Origin: Qipengyuania xiamenensis
GTDB lineage: Bacteria; Pseudomonadota; Alphaproteobacteria; Sphingomonadales; Sphingomonadaceae
Direction: 5' to 3'
Assembly (NCBI RefSeq): GCF_019711495.1
Contig: NZ_JAIGNM010000002.1
Coordinates: forward strand, 186,001-250,000
DNA length: 64,000 nucleotides
Positions 34,493 to 44,219 of this stretch are shown piece after piece. The translations under genes were made by a program, and so were the position numbers. The notes below the pieces were generated by a model. That model was not told the origin of the DNA, did no database searches, and saw only the letters and a program-made list of their open reading frames with translations. The first letter of the stretch is position 1. Each line of letters starts with the position of its first letter.

Positions 34493-35944
34493 TTGCAAGG
34501 GCGGATTCCGCGCGATAGGGGTTGGGCAGGGGAAAAAGAAGTCGTAACCATCTCGCAGATAACGCTTTTGGAGGTCTTGGCGCTCGTCCAGATCGAGCTG
34601 CTGCTGTTCGCAGCTGTCTTCTTTGCAATCGGCCTCGTCGACGAACTCGCGATCGATATCGCCTATGCGTGGTGTCGGCTGACCGGGAGAGCGCGGACAC
34701 ACCGGGTCCCTGAAGAGGCGCTTCCGGACAACATGCTGAGCGGAATGGCCGCAGTCTTCATCCCGGCCTGGCGCGAAGACGCCGTTATCGGTTCTACCAT
34801 CGTGCATGCGCTGGCTGCATGGCCGCAGGACGACCTGCGCATCTATGTCGGCTGCTATCGCAACGATGCGGAGACGATTGCCTCGGTCGTGGCAGCTGCC
34901 CGCGGCGATGAGAGAGTGCGGCTCGTCGTGGTCGGCGAGGATGGCCCGACCTGCAAGGCGCATTGCCTCAACCGGCTTCACGAAGCGCTCGCACAGGACG
35001 AGGTGCGTTCGGGCAGGAAAGCGCACATGGTCGTGCTTCACGATGCAGAAGACATGGTCGATCCCGCGGCGCTCACAATTCTGGACCACGCGATCTGGAA
35101 TGCGGATTTCGTGCAGCTGCCGGTCATGGCGCTGCCGCCGTCCGATTCGCGCTGGATCGCGAGCCACTATTCCGACGAATTCGCCGAAGCGCATGCCAAG
35201 CACATGGTGGTGCGCGACGCGCTTGGCTGCGCGATCCCGGGCGCCGGTGTCGGCTGCGCGATCAGTCGGCAGATGCTGGCAAAGCTCGCCGTAGAGGCTG
35301 GCGGCCAGCCCTTCGCTCAAGGCGCGCTGACCGAGGATTACGAACTGGGCATGCGTGTCAGCGCAGCGGGTGGTTCGAGCCGGTTCCTCAGACTACGGAC
35401 CGAAGACGGACGACTGATCGCCACGCGCGCCTATTTCCCGGACGAACTGGTAACCGCCGTGCGCCAGAAGACCCGCTGGACGCATGGTATTGCGCTGCAG
35501 GGCTGGGACCGGCTCGGCTGGGAAGGCAACGCCCTGCAACGCTGGATGACGTTCCGCGACCGGCGCGGACCGCTGGTCGCGCTGCTGCTTTTCATCGGTT
35601 ACGCGCTGTTGGTTTCCGGGGTGGTTGCTGCCTTCGCGTCGCAGGCGGGACTTATGCAGCCTGTAGATCTGTCCCCGGGGCTGGAGGGACTGCTGATCCT
35701 CACTTTCGCCGGTCTTGTGTGGCGGACGGGGTTACGCGCCGTTTTCACCGGACGCGAATACGGCCTTGCCGAAGGGTTTCGCGCAATCCCGCGTGTCATC
35801 GTTTCCAACGTCATTTCCATCATGAGCGGCAGGCGCGCGCTTGCCGGTTACATCCGCACGCTGAGGGGAGCGCCGGTGGTCTGGGACAAGACAGAGCATT
35901 CCGCCCATCCGGCGCAGATATTCACCGAGGAGAAGACGGCATGA
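34493..35944 (+). CDS. NfrB-like GT2 glycosyltransferase, membrane
   Basis: Up to 483 residues. An N-terminal membrane helix (about 26-55) precedes a GT2 domain with processive-synthase motifs: HDAED near 184, TEDYELG near 280 and QKTRW near 325 (QxxRW). Two or three C-terminal helices follow (about 365-450). It resembles the GT half of E. coli NfrB (phage N4 adsorption protein B) but lacks the C-terminal MshEN/c-di-GMP domain. The start is uncertain: TTG 34493 has no ribosome site; TTG 34568 or 34577, right before the first helix, may be real. It overlaps the next gene as ATGA. Confidence 0.85.
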   Translation: MQGRIPRDRGWAGEKEVVTISQITLLEVLALVQIELLLFAAVFFAIGLVDELAIDIAYAWCRLTGRARTHRVPEEALPDNMLSGMAAVFIPAWREDAVIGSTIVHALAAWPQDDLRIYVGCYRNDAETIASVVAAARGDERVRLVVVGEDGPTCKAHCLNRLHEALAQDEVRSGRKAHMVVLHDAEDMVDPAALTILDHAIWNADFVQLPVMALPPSDSRWIASHYSDEFAEAHAKHMVVRDALGCAIPGAGVGCAISRQMLAKLAVEAGGQPFAQGALTEDYELGMRVSAAGGSSRFLRLRTEDGRLIATRAYFPDELVTAVRQKTRWTHGIALQGWDRLGWEGNALQRWMTFRDRRGPLVALLLFIGYALLVSGVVAAFASQAGLMQPVDLSPGLEGLLILTFAGLVWRTGLRAVFTGREYGLAEGFRAIPRVIVSNVISIMSGRRALAGYIRTLRGAPVVWDKTEHSAHPAQIFTEEKTA

Positions 35945-36255
35945 GCGCACGGGCGAAACCGGCCAAGGGCAGGCCGCTCGTCTTCCTCGCCACTCTAGGG
36001 CTGATCTGGGTGGCTGTGCGCGCGGTCGCCTGGCAGCTGCCGGCAAGTCCTGCTGCGCCCGAAGCAGCGCAACCCGCGCCGCGCCAACTCGCCGCGACCC
36101 CTGTCGAGGCGCCCAAGGCAGGCGCGGTCTCCGGGCCTGCAACGCTTGTCGAGGGCCTCGAGCCAGTCCCTGGCGCGCACGAGCACAGCCGTTTCATCGA
36201 CAGCTCGGTCGCCGCCGGTCACGACATGCTGTGGATGTCCGCTTCGCATGATTGA
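35941..36255 (+). CDS. Small single-pass membrane protein after the glycosyltransferase
   Basis: 104 residues. A basic N-terminus and one membrane helix (about 13-31, PLVFLATLGLIWVAVRAVAW) precede a Pro/Ala-rich periplasmic stretch. ATG 35941 overlaps the glycosyltransferase stop by 4 nt, so translation is coupled. It is not a member of a family I know. In this context it may be a subunit that anchors or exports the glycan. An inverted repeat (TTGAGAGC/GCTCTCAA) covers its stop codon. Confidence 0.7.
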   Translation: MSARAKPAKGRPLVFLATLGLIWVAVRAVAWQLPASPAAPEAAQPAPRQLAATPVEAPKAGAVSGPATLVEGLEPVPGAHEHSRFIDSSVAAGHDMLWMSASHD

Positions 36256-36275
36256 GAGCTCCGCAGCGCTCTCAA
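36252..36275 (+). terminator. Hairpin at the end of the glycosyltransferase operon
   Basis: TTGAGAGC (36252-36259) pairs with GCTCTCAA (36268-36275); the stop codon of the small membrane protein lies in the left arm. No T-run follows, so it may act as a stabilising 3' end rather than an intrinsic terminator. Confidence 0.35.
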
Positions 36276-36345
36276 AACGCAGATAGGCAGGGCCGGACAA
36301 TGGTTCGGCTTTCATACAAGGTCGCCCTGCGATAGGGCGGTCCCT

Positions 36346-37254
36346 ATGGACGTCTACCTGCCCATTGCGAACCTCTCGGTGAACGGTCTCTGGATCGTCG
36401 CACTCGGTGCGCTGACCGGCGTCCTTTCGGGCCTGTTCGGTGTCGGCGGCGGGTTCCTGACCACGCCGCTGCTGATCTTCTACGGCATCCCGCCCACTGT
36501 CGCTGCCGCATCCGCATCGACGCAGGTGACAGGTGCGAGCGTTTCCGGCGTCATCGCACATGGCAAGCGCAAGGGTGTCGATTACCGCATGGGCGCCGTC
36601 ATGGTCGGCGGCGGTATCATCGGCGCAGCAATCGGCGCGCTGCTGTTCCGCTTCTTCCGCGCAATCGGCCAGATCGATGTGGTCATCAATGCGCTCTACG
36701 TCGTGCTGCTCGGGTCGATCGGCATCCTGATGGCGCGCGAATCATTGCAATTGCTGCGCAAATCCAGCGGCACGAAACAGGCGGCGCGCAGGCGGCATCA
36801 CCCGCTGGTCGCCAACCTGCCCTGGCGCTGGCGGTTCTACGGCTCGGGCCTGTACATTTCCCCGCTCGCGCCGCTGATCGTCGGCATTGCAGTGGGCATC
36901 CTGACCATGCTGATGGGCGTGGGCGGCGGCTTCATCCTCGTGCCCGCCATGCTCTACATCCTCGGGATGAGCGCCAACGTCGTGGTCGGCACCAGCCTGT
37001 TCAACATCCTCTTCGTCACCATCGCCACCACGATCATGCATTCGCTGACGACGCGCGCGGTCGATATCGTCCTCGTCGGGCTGCTGCTGATCGGCTCGGT
37101 CACCGGCGCGCAGTTCGGTTCGCAGCTTGCCGTGAAGGCCAAACCCGAAGTCCTGCGGCTGGTACTTGCCAGCATCGTTCTGTTGATCGCCTTCCGCATG
37201 TTCCTCGGCCTGTTCTACCAGCCCGACGAAATCTACACGGTCTATCCGCTGTGA
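36346..37254 (+). CDS. TauE/SafE-family anion exporter
   Basis: 302 residues with about eight hydrophobic helices in two homologous halves, each starting with the family motif: GVLSGLFGVGGGFLTTPLLIFYGIPP (near 25) and GILTMLMGVGGGFILVPAMLYIL (near 185). TauE/SafE proteins carry sulfite, sulfoacetate or related anions. ATG 36346. The stop overlaps the TIGR02186 gene (GTGA), and this gene pair is widespread in alphaproteobacteria, which suggests a two-part transport unit. Substrate unknown. Confidence 0.92.
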   Translation: MDVYLPIANLSVNGLWIVALGALTGVLSGLFGVGGGFLTTPLLIFYGIPPTVAAASASTQVTGASVSGVIAHGKRKGVDYRMGAVMVGGGIIGAAIGALLFRFFRAIGQIDVVINALYVVLLGSIGILMARESLQLLRKSSGTKQAARRRHHPLVANLPWRWRFYGSGLYISPLAPLIVGIAVGILTMLMGVGGGFILVPAMLYILGMSANVVVGTSLFNILFVTIATTIMHSLTTRAVDIVLVGLLLIGSVTGAQFGSQLAVKAKPEVLRLVLASIVLLIAFRMFLGLFYQPDEIYTVYPL

Positions 37255-38000
37255 GGGCGCTGCTGCTTCTCTTCGCCGCGCTGATGCTGAGCGGCCAGCG
37301 CGATCCGGTGCTGGTGCCAGAGGTTTCGCAGCACGACGTGCAGGTCCGGCAGGGCTTCACGGGGACCGAACTCCTCCTCTTCGGCGCCGTGCTCGACCCG
37401 GCGGGCAGGGCGGGGCAGGACTATGACATCGTGGTGGTCCTGAAGGGCCCCTCCGAACCGATCCGCCTGCGTGAAAAAGAGCGTTTCGCGGGCGTCTGGG
37501 TCAATGCCGACAGCAACGATTTCCGCTCCGTACCCAGCTATTTCGCTGTCGCGTCCTCGCGCCCGATCGAGGAGATCGTCGATGCCAAGACCGCCGCGAT
37601 CTACGAATTCGGCACGGGCTATATCCAGCTGTCGCCCAGCGGCAGCATCAATCCCGAGGAACAGGAGCGCTTTTCGCTCGGGCTCGTGGACCTTAAGCGT
37701 CGGCAAGGGCTCTACAAGGAAGACTTCGGCGGCGTGCAGATCAGCGAAGGCGTGCTTTATCAGGCGCGCATCTCCCTGCCTTCGAACGTGACGACCGGCA
37801 CCTATTCTGCAGAGACTTTCGCGGTCACACGCGGCCGTGTCATTGCCTCCGCCGTAGCTGAAGTCGAGGTGCGCAAGGTCGGGTTCGAACGCTTCGTCGA
37901 ACTGAGCGCGAACCAGTATGGCCTGCTCTACGGCTTCGTCGCGGTCATGCTTTCCGTCCTGATGGGCTGGGGCGCAGGCCGGCTGTTCGCCCGCCTCTGA
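37251..38000 (+). CDS. TIGR02186-family transmembrane protein
   Basis: 249 residues from GTG 37251, overlapping the TauE/SafE stop. A short signal or anchor helix (about 1-14) leads to an extracytoplasmic beta-rich domain with FTGTELLLFGAV (near 36) and WVNADSNDFRSVPSYFAVASSRP (near 83), and a C-terminal membrane helix (about 225-245). Members of TIGR02186 are found next to TauE/SafE exporters; function unknown, likely an accessory subunit facing the periplasm. Confidence 0.88.
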   Translation: MRALLLLFAALMLSGQRDPVLVPEVSQHDVQVRQGFTGTELLLFGAVLDPAGRAGQDYDIVVVLKGPSEPIRLREKERFAGVWVNADSNDFRSVPSYFAVASSRPIEEIVDAKTAAIYEFGTGYIQLSPSGSINPEEQERFSLGLVDLKRRQGLYKEDFGGVQISEGVLYQARISLPSNVTTGTYSAETFAVTRGRVIASAVAEVEVRKVGFERFVELSANQYGLLYGFVAVMLSVLMGWGAGRLFARL

Positions 38001-38101
38001 TCACGGCCAGTCGCGCACCATCGTTGACGCGATTTTAACCGTTTTCCGCCATCACGCTGGTCGAAGGCGCGTGTGCGCCAAACGAGGGCCAGGGCAGACT
38101 A

Positions 38102-40120
38102 ATGAACGATATGGGCAACGGAAATTTCGGTTCCTACGATCCGCAGCGCCAGATGGAGGCGGAACAGCCGCAGCGTCGCAGCAACAGCCTGCGCGACCGT
38201 ATCCGGCGCTCGGCCGATAGCGAACAGGCACCGGCTGCCGCCCAGTCGCGCTCGGGCTATGTCCACCAGCCGCAGGGCGAACAGGCCCCTCCGCAGCCCG
38301 AGACCCAGGCGACGCAGCAGCAGGCCGTCAAGCCCGAAGCTCCTGTAGCGTCCCAGCCTCAGCCCCAGCCGCAAGCGCAGGCCGAAGCTCCGGTCGAATC
38401 CGCTCCGGCTCCTGCTCCTGCCGCCAAACTTGGCGAAGCGCCGCCGCGTCCTTCGGACCTCGCACCCAAGGCTGCCCCCGAACCCGAGCCGCAAGAGCCC
38501 GAGGAAGAGCAGCCCCTCAGCGACAATGCACTCCAGCCCATCGGTGTCGTGCTGGAAATCGCAGGTTCCGGATCGATGATCGCGATCGACCTGCAGCGCC
38601 TGACCGAATGCGGCGAGGACCCCGACCCTGCCATCGCCATGGCCGGCCAGGTCGGTTCGCAGATCAAAATCCGTATCGGCAACAGCTGGCTGCTCGCCAG
38701 CGTCCGCAACCAGAAACAGGACCGCAAGGCCGGCAGCATCCTCGCCAACATCGACTTCCTCGGCGAAGGGATCGAGGAAAAGCTCACCGGCAAGCTGCAC
38801 GGTTTCCGCCGCGGTGTGACCCGCTACCCGGTGCCGGGCGCGATGGTCTATCCGGCGTCGACCGCCGACCTGAAGCAGGTCTATGCCAGCGACGGCCGCA
38901 GCGCGGTCACGATCGGCAAGGTCTATCCAACCAAGGATATCCGCGCCGGCCTCTATGTCGACGCAATGCTCGGCAAGCATTTCGCGCTGCTGGGTTCGAC
39001 CGGTACCGGTAAATCGACCAGTGCCGCGCTGATCCTGCACCGCATCTGCGAGGCCGCGCCCGAAGGTCACATCGTGATGATCGACCCTCACGGCGAATAT
39101 TCGGCAGCCTTCCGCCAGACGGGCGTCATCCTCGACGTCTCGAACCTGCAGATGCCGTACTGGATCATGAACTTCGAGGAACACTGCGAAGTCCTGCTGA
39201 CCAGCAACGGCAACGAGCGCCAGGTCGATGCCGACATTCTCGCCAAGTGTCTCCTGAAGGCGCGCAGCAAGAGCAAGCTGGCCCAGACCATGGGCAAGAT
39301 TACGGTCGATTCGCCGATTCCCTACCTGCTTTCGGACCTCTCCAACGAGATCCAGGACCAGATGGGCAAGCTCGACAAGGCGACCAACTCCGCGCCCTAC
39401 ATGCGCATCAAGAACAAGCTCGACGAGCTGAAGGCCGATCCGCGTTACCAGTTCATGTTCTCGGGCATGCTGGTGGCCGATTCCATGGCCGACTTCATCT
39501 CGAAGATCTTCCGCATGCCTTCGAACGGCAAGCCGATCTCGATCATCGACGTTTCGGGCGTTCCTTCGGACGTGACCTCGACCGTGGTGGCCGTTCTCAG
39601 TCGCCTCGTCTTCGACTTCGCTATCTGGGGGCGCGAGGAAAAGTGTACGCCGATCCTGCTGGTCTGCGAAGAAGCGCACCGCTACGTCCCGAACGAGAAG
39701 AACGCCGACGGAAACTCGGTCGGCACCATCCTTTCGCGTATTGCGAAGGAAGGTCGTAAATACGGTATCTCGCTGGGCCTCATCACGCAGCGTCCGTCCG
39801 ACCTTGCCGAAGGCGTGCTGTCGCAGTGCGGTACGATCATCTCGATGCGTCTGAACAACGACCGAGACCAGGACTTCGTCCGTGCAGCGATGCCCGAAGG
39901 TGCACGAGGCTTCCTCGACGCCATTCCGGCGCTGCGCAACCGCGAGTGCATCATCTGCGGCGAGGGTGTCGCAATTCCGATCCGCGTAAGCTTCGACAAC
40001 CTCGAAGAGGTCAAGCGTCCGGCGTCGGAAGACCCGAGCTTCGTCGAAATGTGGAACAACCCGGGCGGCGAGGAAGACATCGTCCAGCGCACCGTACAGC
40101 GCTGGCGTTCGCAGGGCTGA
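38102..40120 (+). CDS. HerA/VirB4-like ATPase with disordered N-terminus
   Basis: 672 residues. Residues 1-140 are rich in Gln, Pro, Ala and Glu and probably disordered. A HAS-barrel domain follows (about 140-245), then a HerA-type ATPase: Walker A GSTGTGKST (about 298-306), Walker B LLVCEEAHRYVP (about 520), and an arginine-finger segment SRIAKEGRKYGISLGLITQRPSDL. In archaea HerA pairs with NurA nuclease for DNA end resection; bacterial stand-alone HerA proteins have less clear roles. No NurA or SIR2 gene is adjacent. ATG 38102 has AGGGCAG upstream. Confidence 0.9.
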   Translation: MNDMGNGNFGSYDPQRQMEAEQPQRRSNSLRDRIRRSADSEQAPAAAQSRSGYVHQPQGEQAPPQPETQATQQQAVKPEAPVASQPQPQPQAQAEAPVESAPAPAPAAKLGEAPPRPSDLAPKAAPEPEPQEPEEEQPLSDNALQPIGVVLEIAGSGSMIAIDLQRLTECGEDPDPAIAMAGQVGSQIKIRIGNSWLLASVRNQKQDRKAGSILANIDFLGEGIEEKLTGKLHGFRRGVTRYPVPGAMVYPASTADLKQVYASDGRSAVTIGKVYPTKDIRAGLYVDAMLGKHFALLGSTGTGKSTSAALILHRICEAAPEGHIVMIDPHGEYSAAFRQTGVILDVSNLQMPYWIMNFEEHCEVLLTSNGNERQVDADILAKCLLKARSKSKLAQTMGKITVDSPIPYLLSDLSNEIQDQMGKLDKATNSAPYMRIKNKLDELKADPRYQFMFSGMLVADSMADFISKIFRMPSNGKPISIIDVSGVPSDVTSTVVAVLSRLVFDFAIWGREEKCTPILLVCEEAHRYVPNEKNADGNSVGTILSRIAKEGRKYGISLGLITQRPSDLAEGVLSQCGTIISMRLNNDRDQDFVRAAMPEGARGFLDAIPALRNRECIICGEGVAIPIRVSFDNLEEVKRPASEDPSFVEMWNNPGGEEDIVQRTVQRWRSQG

Positions 40121-40307
40121 TTTTGTCTTCCGCACCGACCTCCGTCGGCGCGACCTCGGCGCTAATCCTTCGCTTCGCTACGGGCGCCTGCGGGCGGGCG
40201 GTCGCCCTTGCAGGGCCTCCACCGGCCCGGTTCTTGGTCACGGCAGTCAAAGCGCGACTGCGCGCCGCCGCTACTGCGGCGCCCGGCGTCTGAGGGTCAC
40301 AAGAGGG
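40121..40307. repeat. Structured intergenic stretch with several inverted repeats
   Basis: 187 nt without a convincing gene between HerA (rightward) and queE (leftward). Hairpins visible by eye are CCGAC/GTCGG near 40137-40153 and GCGCCGC/GCGGCGC near 40267-40287, with a TTCGCTTCGC tract and a G-rich block between. The makeup resembles REP-like intergenic repeats, but only one copy is seen in this window. Confidence 0.35.
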
Positions 40308-40323
40308 CTACGTCCCTCTTGTG
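40298..40323 (-). terminator. Hairpin across the queE stop codon
   Basis: A perfect 10-bp stem, CACAAGAGGG/CCCTCTTGTG, has the queE stop codon in its 6-nt loop. There is no T-run, so termination efficiency is uncertain. Confidence 0.5.
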
Positions 40324-41042
40324 TCGCCAAACAAATGGATATGCAGGCGGTCGCTCATGCGGAAGCCGTGCTTCACGCATAGGTCGGCGAGCCATTTCTC
40401 CCGCTCGCGCAACGTCTCGCTGTCCGTGCCTTCGGGCATGAGGAAGACGTGGCCGGGCTTGAAGCGATAGCGGTCGCGTAGTGCCAGCACCTCGTCGACG
40501 TCCGAGGGTTCTGCAATCACGAACTTGAACCACGCACGCGGGTCGGTGGCATAGGCATCGAGCCGTTCGGGGATCAGCGCTAGTTCGGCCGGATTGCCAC
40601 TGTGCGACAGTTTCGGGCTGACGTTGAACTGGTCGATCCGGATGTCGAGCGCGGTGCCGGCCTTCGTCGTCCCATTGGTCTCGATCTCGACCGAGATATC
40701 GGGCAACAGGTCGAGCAGCTTGGCGAGCGCAGGCGCCTGCAGCAGCGGCTCGCCGCCGGTGATGACGAGGCGCTTTTGACCCAGCGCCGTAATTCGCGCG
40801 GCTACTTCTTCCTCGTCCAGCGTGACCTGGTTGGCCTTGCGCTCGTATGTCACCCCGTCGCGGTGCGGACGGTTGTCGCCCTCGAAATGCCAGGTGTAGG
40901 CCGTGTCGCACCACTCGCAGGCGAGGTTGCAGCGCGACAACCGCATGAAGGCGACCGGCATGCCGGCGCTCGGCCCTTCGCCCTGTACGGAGGCGAAAAT
41001 CTCCGGCCCGCCGTCGTCATCGGTGGCGAGGACGAGTGCCAT
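40308..41042 (-). CDS. queE: 7-carboxy-7-deazaguanine synthase
   Basis: 244 residues. The radical-SAM cluster motif is the QueE variant CX3CX2C with Cys38, Cys42 and Cys45 (CNLACEWCDT), followed by VITGGEPLLQ (near 94) and ETNGTT. It converts carboxy-tetrahydropterin to 7-carboxy-7-deazaguanine, the ring-forming step to queuosine. ATG 41042 is 1 nt after the VOC gene stop codon, so these are co-transcribed. queC and queD are not in the window. Confidence 0.94.
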   Translation of the reverse strand: MALVLATDDDGGPEIFASVQGEGPSAGMPVAFMRLSRCNLACEWCDTAYTWHFEGDNRPHRDGVTYERKANQVTLDEEEVAARITALGQKRLVITGGEPLLQAPALAKLLDLLPDISVEIETNGTTKAGTALDIRIDQFNVSPKLSHSGNPAELALIPERLDAYATDPRAWFKFVIAEPSDVDEVLALRDRYRFKPGHVFLMPEGTDSETLREREKWLADLCVKHGFRMSDRLHIHLFGDTRGT

Positions 41043-41043
41043 C

Positions 41044-41403
41044 TCAGCTATACACCGTCACTTCGACGCGCATGCCTTCGGGATCGCGGAAGAAAGTCGC
41101 GGTCTCGCCTTCGAAGGCCTGCTTTTCCGGCACTTCGAAACCGGCAACGGCCATGCCTTCGCGCACGGCGTCGAGTGCCGCCATGTCGGGTGCGGTAAAG
41201 CCGAGGTGGTTGAGGCCGGGGGCATAGCGCTCGTAATCCGAAGTGCTCGCCTTGGCCTGCTTGAGGTCGATGCTCAGCCCGTCATCGCTCGTCCACACGT
41301 GGTCACGCGTCTTGGTGAACCCGATGAGGTCCAGCAAGGCCGCGTACCAGGGCAGGCTTGCTTCTAACGAGCGAACCAGCACCACCATGTGATCGAGCTT
41401 CAT
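41044..41403 (-). CDS. VOC-family (glyoxalase-fold) protein
   Basis: 119 residues. Glyoxalase fold with MKLDHMVVLVRSLEASLPWYAALLDLIGF at the N-terminus and LNHLGFTAPD, RDPEGMRVEVTV in the second half; His5, His66 and Glu114 are likely metal ligands. It may be a dioxygenase, a fosfomycin-like thiol transferase or a methylmalonyl-CoA epimerase-like enzyme; none is supported over the others. It sits 4 nt downstream of the valS stop codon and 1 nt before queE. Confidence 0.85.
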   Translation of the reverse strand: MKLDHMVVLVRSLEASLPWYAALLDLIGFTKTRDHVWTSDDGLSIDLKQAKASTSDYERYAPGLNHLGFTAPDMAALDAVREGMAVAGFEVPEKQAFEGETATFFRDPEGMRVEVTVYS

Positions 41404-41407
41404 GCGC

Positions 41408-44116
41408 CTAACCTAGGCGCGTAAGCGCGGCCTTCAAGCGGTCGATCTCTGCGGTGTGATGCGCGTGGTCGGCGCGGGCCTTTTCGACTGCCTCGGGCTT
41501 CGCACGTTCGACGAAGTTCGCATTGCCGAGGCGCCCTTCGAGCGACTTGGCCTCCTTCGTCGAAGCTTCGAGTGCCTTGGTGAGGCGCGCCTTCTCGGCT
41601 TCGATGTCGATCACGCCTTCGAGCGGGACGATGAACGCGTCGTCGCCCGCGGCAACCTGCATTGCAGCGCCGCCGGGTGCTTCGGCGAAGTTCACCGGCG
41701 TGAGGCGTGCGAGGCGTTCGATAGCCGCTGCGTTCTCCTCGACGACCTTGCGGCCCAGCGTCGATGGCGAGGGGCAGAAGGCTTCCAGCTTCGCGCCCGG
41801 GGCAATGCCGAGCTCGTTCTTGGCCGTGCGTACCGCACTGGTGAGCGCGATCAGCCAGTCGATCTCGGCCTTCGCTTCGGCGTCGACCTCTGCCTGCGGA
41901 TCGGGCCATTTGGCGGTGATCAGCGGGTAGTCGGGGCGGTCGCCCTGCTTCGACCACAGCTCTTCGGTGATGAAGGGCATGAAGGGGTGGAGCATGACGA
42001 GGATCTGGTCGAGCGCCCAGCCGGCGACGGCCTTGGTTTCCTCGTCGAAATTGCCCTTGATGAGCTCGATGTACCAGTCGCAGAAACGGTCCCACACGAA
42101 GTGGTAGATCGTGTTCGCGGCGGCATCGAAGCGCAGGTCGGCCATCGCCTGTTCGAGCGCATTCTTGGTCTCGACGACTTCGCCGATGATCCACTTGTTG
42201 ACCGCTTGCGTGGCGGCGGGCGCGGCGATGCTGGTGCTCGCGCCGATACCGTTGGACTGGCAGAAACGCGTTGCATTCCAGAGCTTTGTCGCGAAGTTGC
42301 GATAGCCTTCGACGCGCTTCTCATCCATTTTGATGTCGCGGCCCTGGCTTTCCATGGCCGACATGAAGAAGCGCAATGCATCGGCGCCATACTGGTCAAT
42401 GAGGCCGAGCGGGTCGACGACATTGCCCTTCGACTTCGACATCTTTGCCCCGTCCGCTGCACGCACCAGCCCGTGGAGGTAAAGCCGCGGCCACGGCGCT
42501 TTCCCGGTCAGGTGCATGCCCTGCATCATCATGCGCGCATCCCAGAAGAACAGGATGTCGAAGCCCGAGATCAGCAGGTCGTTGGGATAGTGCTTGTCGA
42601 GCAGGTCGGTTTTGTCCGGCCAGCCGAGCGTCGCGAAGGGCCAAAGCGCGGACGAGAACCACGTGTCGAGCACGTCGTCGTCGCGGGTGAGGGCGACGCC
42701 ATCACCGGCCTGCGCCTGAGCCTCTTCCTCGGTCATTGCTACATAGGCCGTGCCCTCGGCGTCGTACCACGCCGGGATACGGTGACCCCACCAGAGCTGA
42801 CGGCTGACGCACCAGGGCTGGATGTTTTCCATCCAGTTGAAGAAGGTCTTTTCCCAGCTCTTCGGGACGATCTCGATCGTGCCGTCCTTCACCGCCTCGA
42901 TCGGCGCCTTGGCGAGCTTTGCGGCATCGACATACCACTGGTCGGTTAGCCAGGGCTCGATCACCACGCCGCCGCGGTCGCCGAAGGGAGTTGCGATTGT
43001 GCGTGGTTCGGCGTCGAGTTCCTGATCCTCGCCCTTCTTGGTCTTGGCGATATGCGGGATGAGGTAGCCTTGTTCCTTGAGGCGCTGGACCACCAGTTCG
43101 CGCGCACCGTCCACCCCGTCGCGCTTGAAGCGGTGGAGGCCGATGAATTCGTCCGGCACCAGCCCGTCGGCGGTCTGGCAGACGTTCGCCTCGCCATCGA
43201 GCATGTTGAGCATTTCAGCCGGCTTGAAGCCAGCGCGCTTGCCCACGTCGAAGTCGTTGAAGTCGTGGCCCGGCGTGATCTTCACGCAGCCCGAGCCGAG
43301 TTCCGGATCGGCATGCTCGTCGGCCACGATCGGAACGCGGCGGCCGGTGATGGGTAGCACGATGTGCTTGCCGACGACCGATTTGAAGCGCTCGTCATCG
43401 GGATGGACCGCCACTGCCATGTCGGCGAGCATGGTCTCGGGCCGCGTCGTGGCGACGACGAGGTGATCCTTGCCCTCCGACGTCGTGACGCCGTCCTCGA
43501 GCGGATATTTGAAGTGCCAGAACGAGCCCTTCACATCGGTCGTCTCGACTTCGAGGTCCGAGATCGCAGTCTTCAGCTTCGGGTCCCAGTTCACCAGCCG
43601 CTTGTCGCGGTAGATCAGGCCGTCGTTGTACAGATCGACGAAGGTCTTGAGCACGGCGTTCGAGAAATGTTCGTCCATCGTGAACTGCTCGCGGCTCCAG
43701 TCCATCGAACAGCCGAGGCGGCGCAGCTGGCGCGTGATCGTGCCGCCGCTTTCCTCTTTCCATTCCCAGACCTTGCCCACGAAATCCTCACGCGAGTAGT
43801 TCGTGCGCTTGTCCTGCTTCGCTTCCATCTGGCGTTCGACCACCATCTGCGTCGCGATGCCCGCATGGTCGGTGCCGACCACCCACAGCGCATCCTTGCC
43901 GCGCAGGCGTTCGTAGCGGATCACTACGTCCTGCAGCGTGTTGTCGAGCGCGTGGCCGATATGGAGCGAGCCCGTGACATTGGGCGGCGGGTTCACGATG
44001 GTGAAGGGCTCGGCATCGGGCCGCTCGGGGCGGAACAGGCCGTTTTCTTCCCAATGCGCGTACCAGCGCTGCTCGATATCGGCGGGATCGAAGGTCTTTG
44101 AAAGCTCGGTGGTCAT
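41408..44116 (-). CDS. valS: Valyl-tRNA synthetase
   Basis: 902 residues. Class I signature HIGH at 52-55 ([10 protein letters not shown]), the KMSKS loop near residue 557 ([10 protein letters not shown]), the CP1 editing domain between them, and a C-terminal coiled-coil arm rich in Glu/Ala/Lys at about 845-902 typical of ValRS. It charges tRNA-Val and edits threonine. ATG 44116 begins [11 protein letters not shown] and has an AAAGG site; an upstream in-frame start would add unconserved residues. The VOC and queE genes follow on the same strand. Confidence 0.97.
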   Translation of the reverse strand: MTTELSKTFDPADIEQRWYAHWEENGLFRPERPDAEPFTIVNPPPNVTGSLHIGHALDNTLQDVVIRYERLRGKDALWVVGTDHAGIATQMVVERQMEAKQDKRTNYSREDFVGKVWEWKEESGGTITRQLRRLGCSMDWSREQFTMDEHFSNAVLKTFVDLYNDGLIYRDKRLVNWDPKLKTAISDLEVETTDVKGSFWHFKYPLEDGVTTSEGKDHLVVATTRPETMLADMAVAVHPDDERFKSVVGKHIVLPITGRRVPIVADEHADPELGSGCVKITPGHDFNDFDVGKRAGFKPAEMLNMLDGEANVCQTADGLVPDEFIGLHRFKRDGVDGARELVVQRLKEQGYLIPHIAKTKKGEDQELDAEPRTIATPFGDRGGVVIEPWLTDQWYVDAAKLAKAPIEAVKDGTIEIVPKSWEKTFFNWMENIQPWCVSRQLWWGHRIPAWYDAEGTAYVAMTEEEAQAQAGDGVALTRDDDVLDTWFSSALWPFATLGWPDKTDLLDKHYPNDLLISGFDILFFWDARMMMQGMHLTGKAPWPRLYLHGLVRAADGAKMSKSKGNVVDPLGLIDQYGADALRFFMSAMESQGRDIKMDEKRVEGYRNFATKLWNATRFCQSNGIGASTSIAAPAATQAVNKWIIGEVVETKNALEQAMADLRFDAAANTIYHFVWDRFCDWYIELIKGNFDEETKAVAGWALDQILVMLHPFMPFITEELWSKQGDRPDYPLITAKWPDPQAEVDAEAKAEIDWLIALTSAVRTAKNELGIAPGAKLEAFCPSPSTLGRKVVEENAAAIERLARLTPVNFAEAPGGAAMQVAAGDDAFIVPLEGVIDIEAEKARLTKALEASTKEAKSLEGRLGNANFVERAKPEAVEKARADHAHHTAEIDRLKAALTRLG

Positions 44117-44219
44117 GACAGGGCCTTTGCCAGCCCATTTTGTGCGATGCAACGCCGTAGGGGAGGAGAAAGGATACGCGCTTGTTTAGCGAGGCGTTTC
44201 CCCGCATACCGCGAGCCGC

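Noticed and set aside
38099-40135. Long open frame antisense to the HerA-like gene
   Set aside because: GC-rich codons with G/C at third positions leave few stops on the opposite strand. The frame has no domain, no ribosome site and Arg/Asp/Val-rich composition typical of antisense frames.
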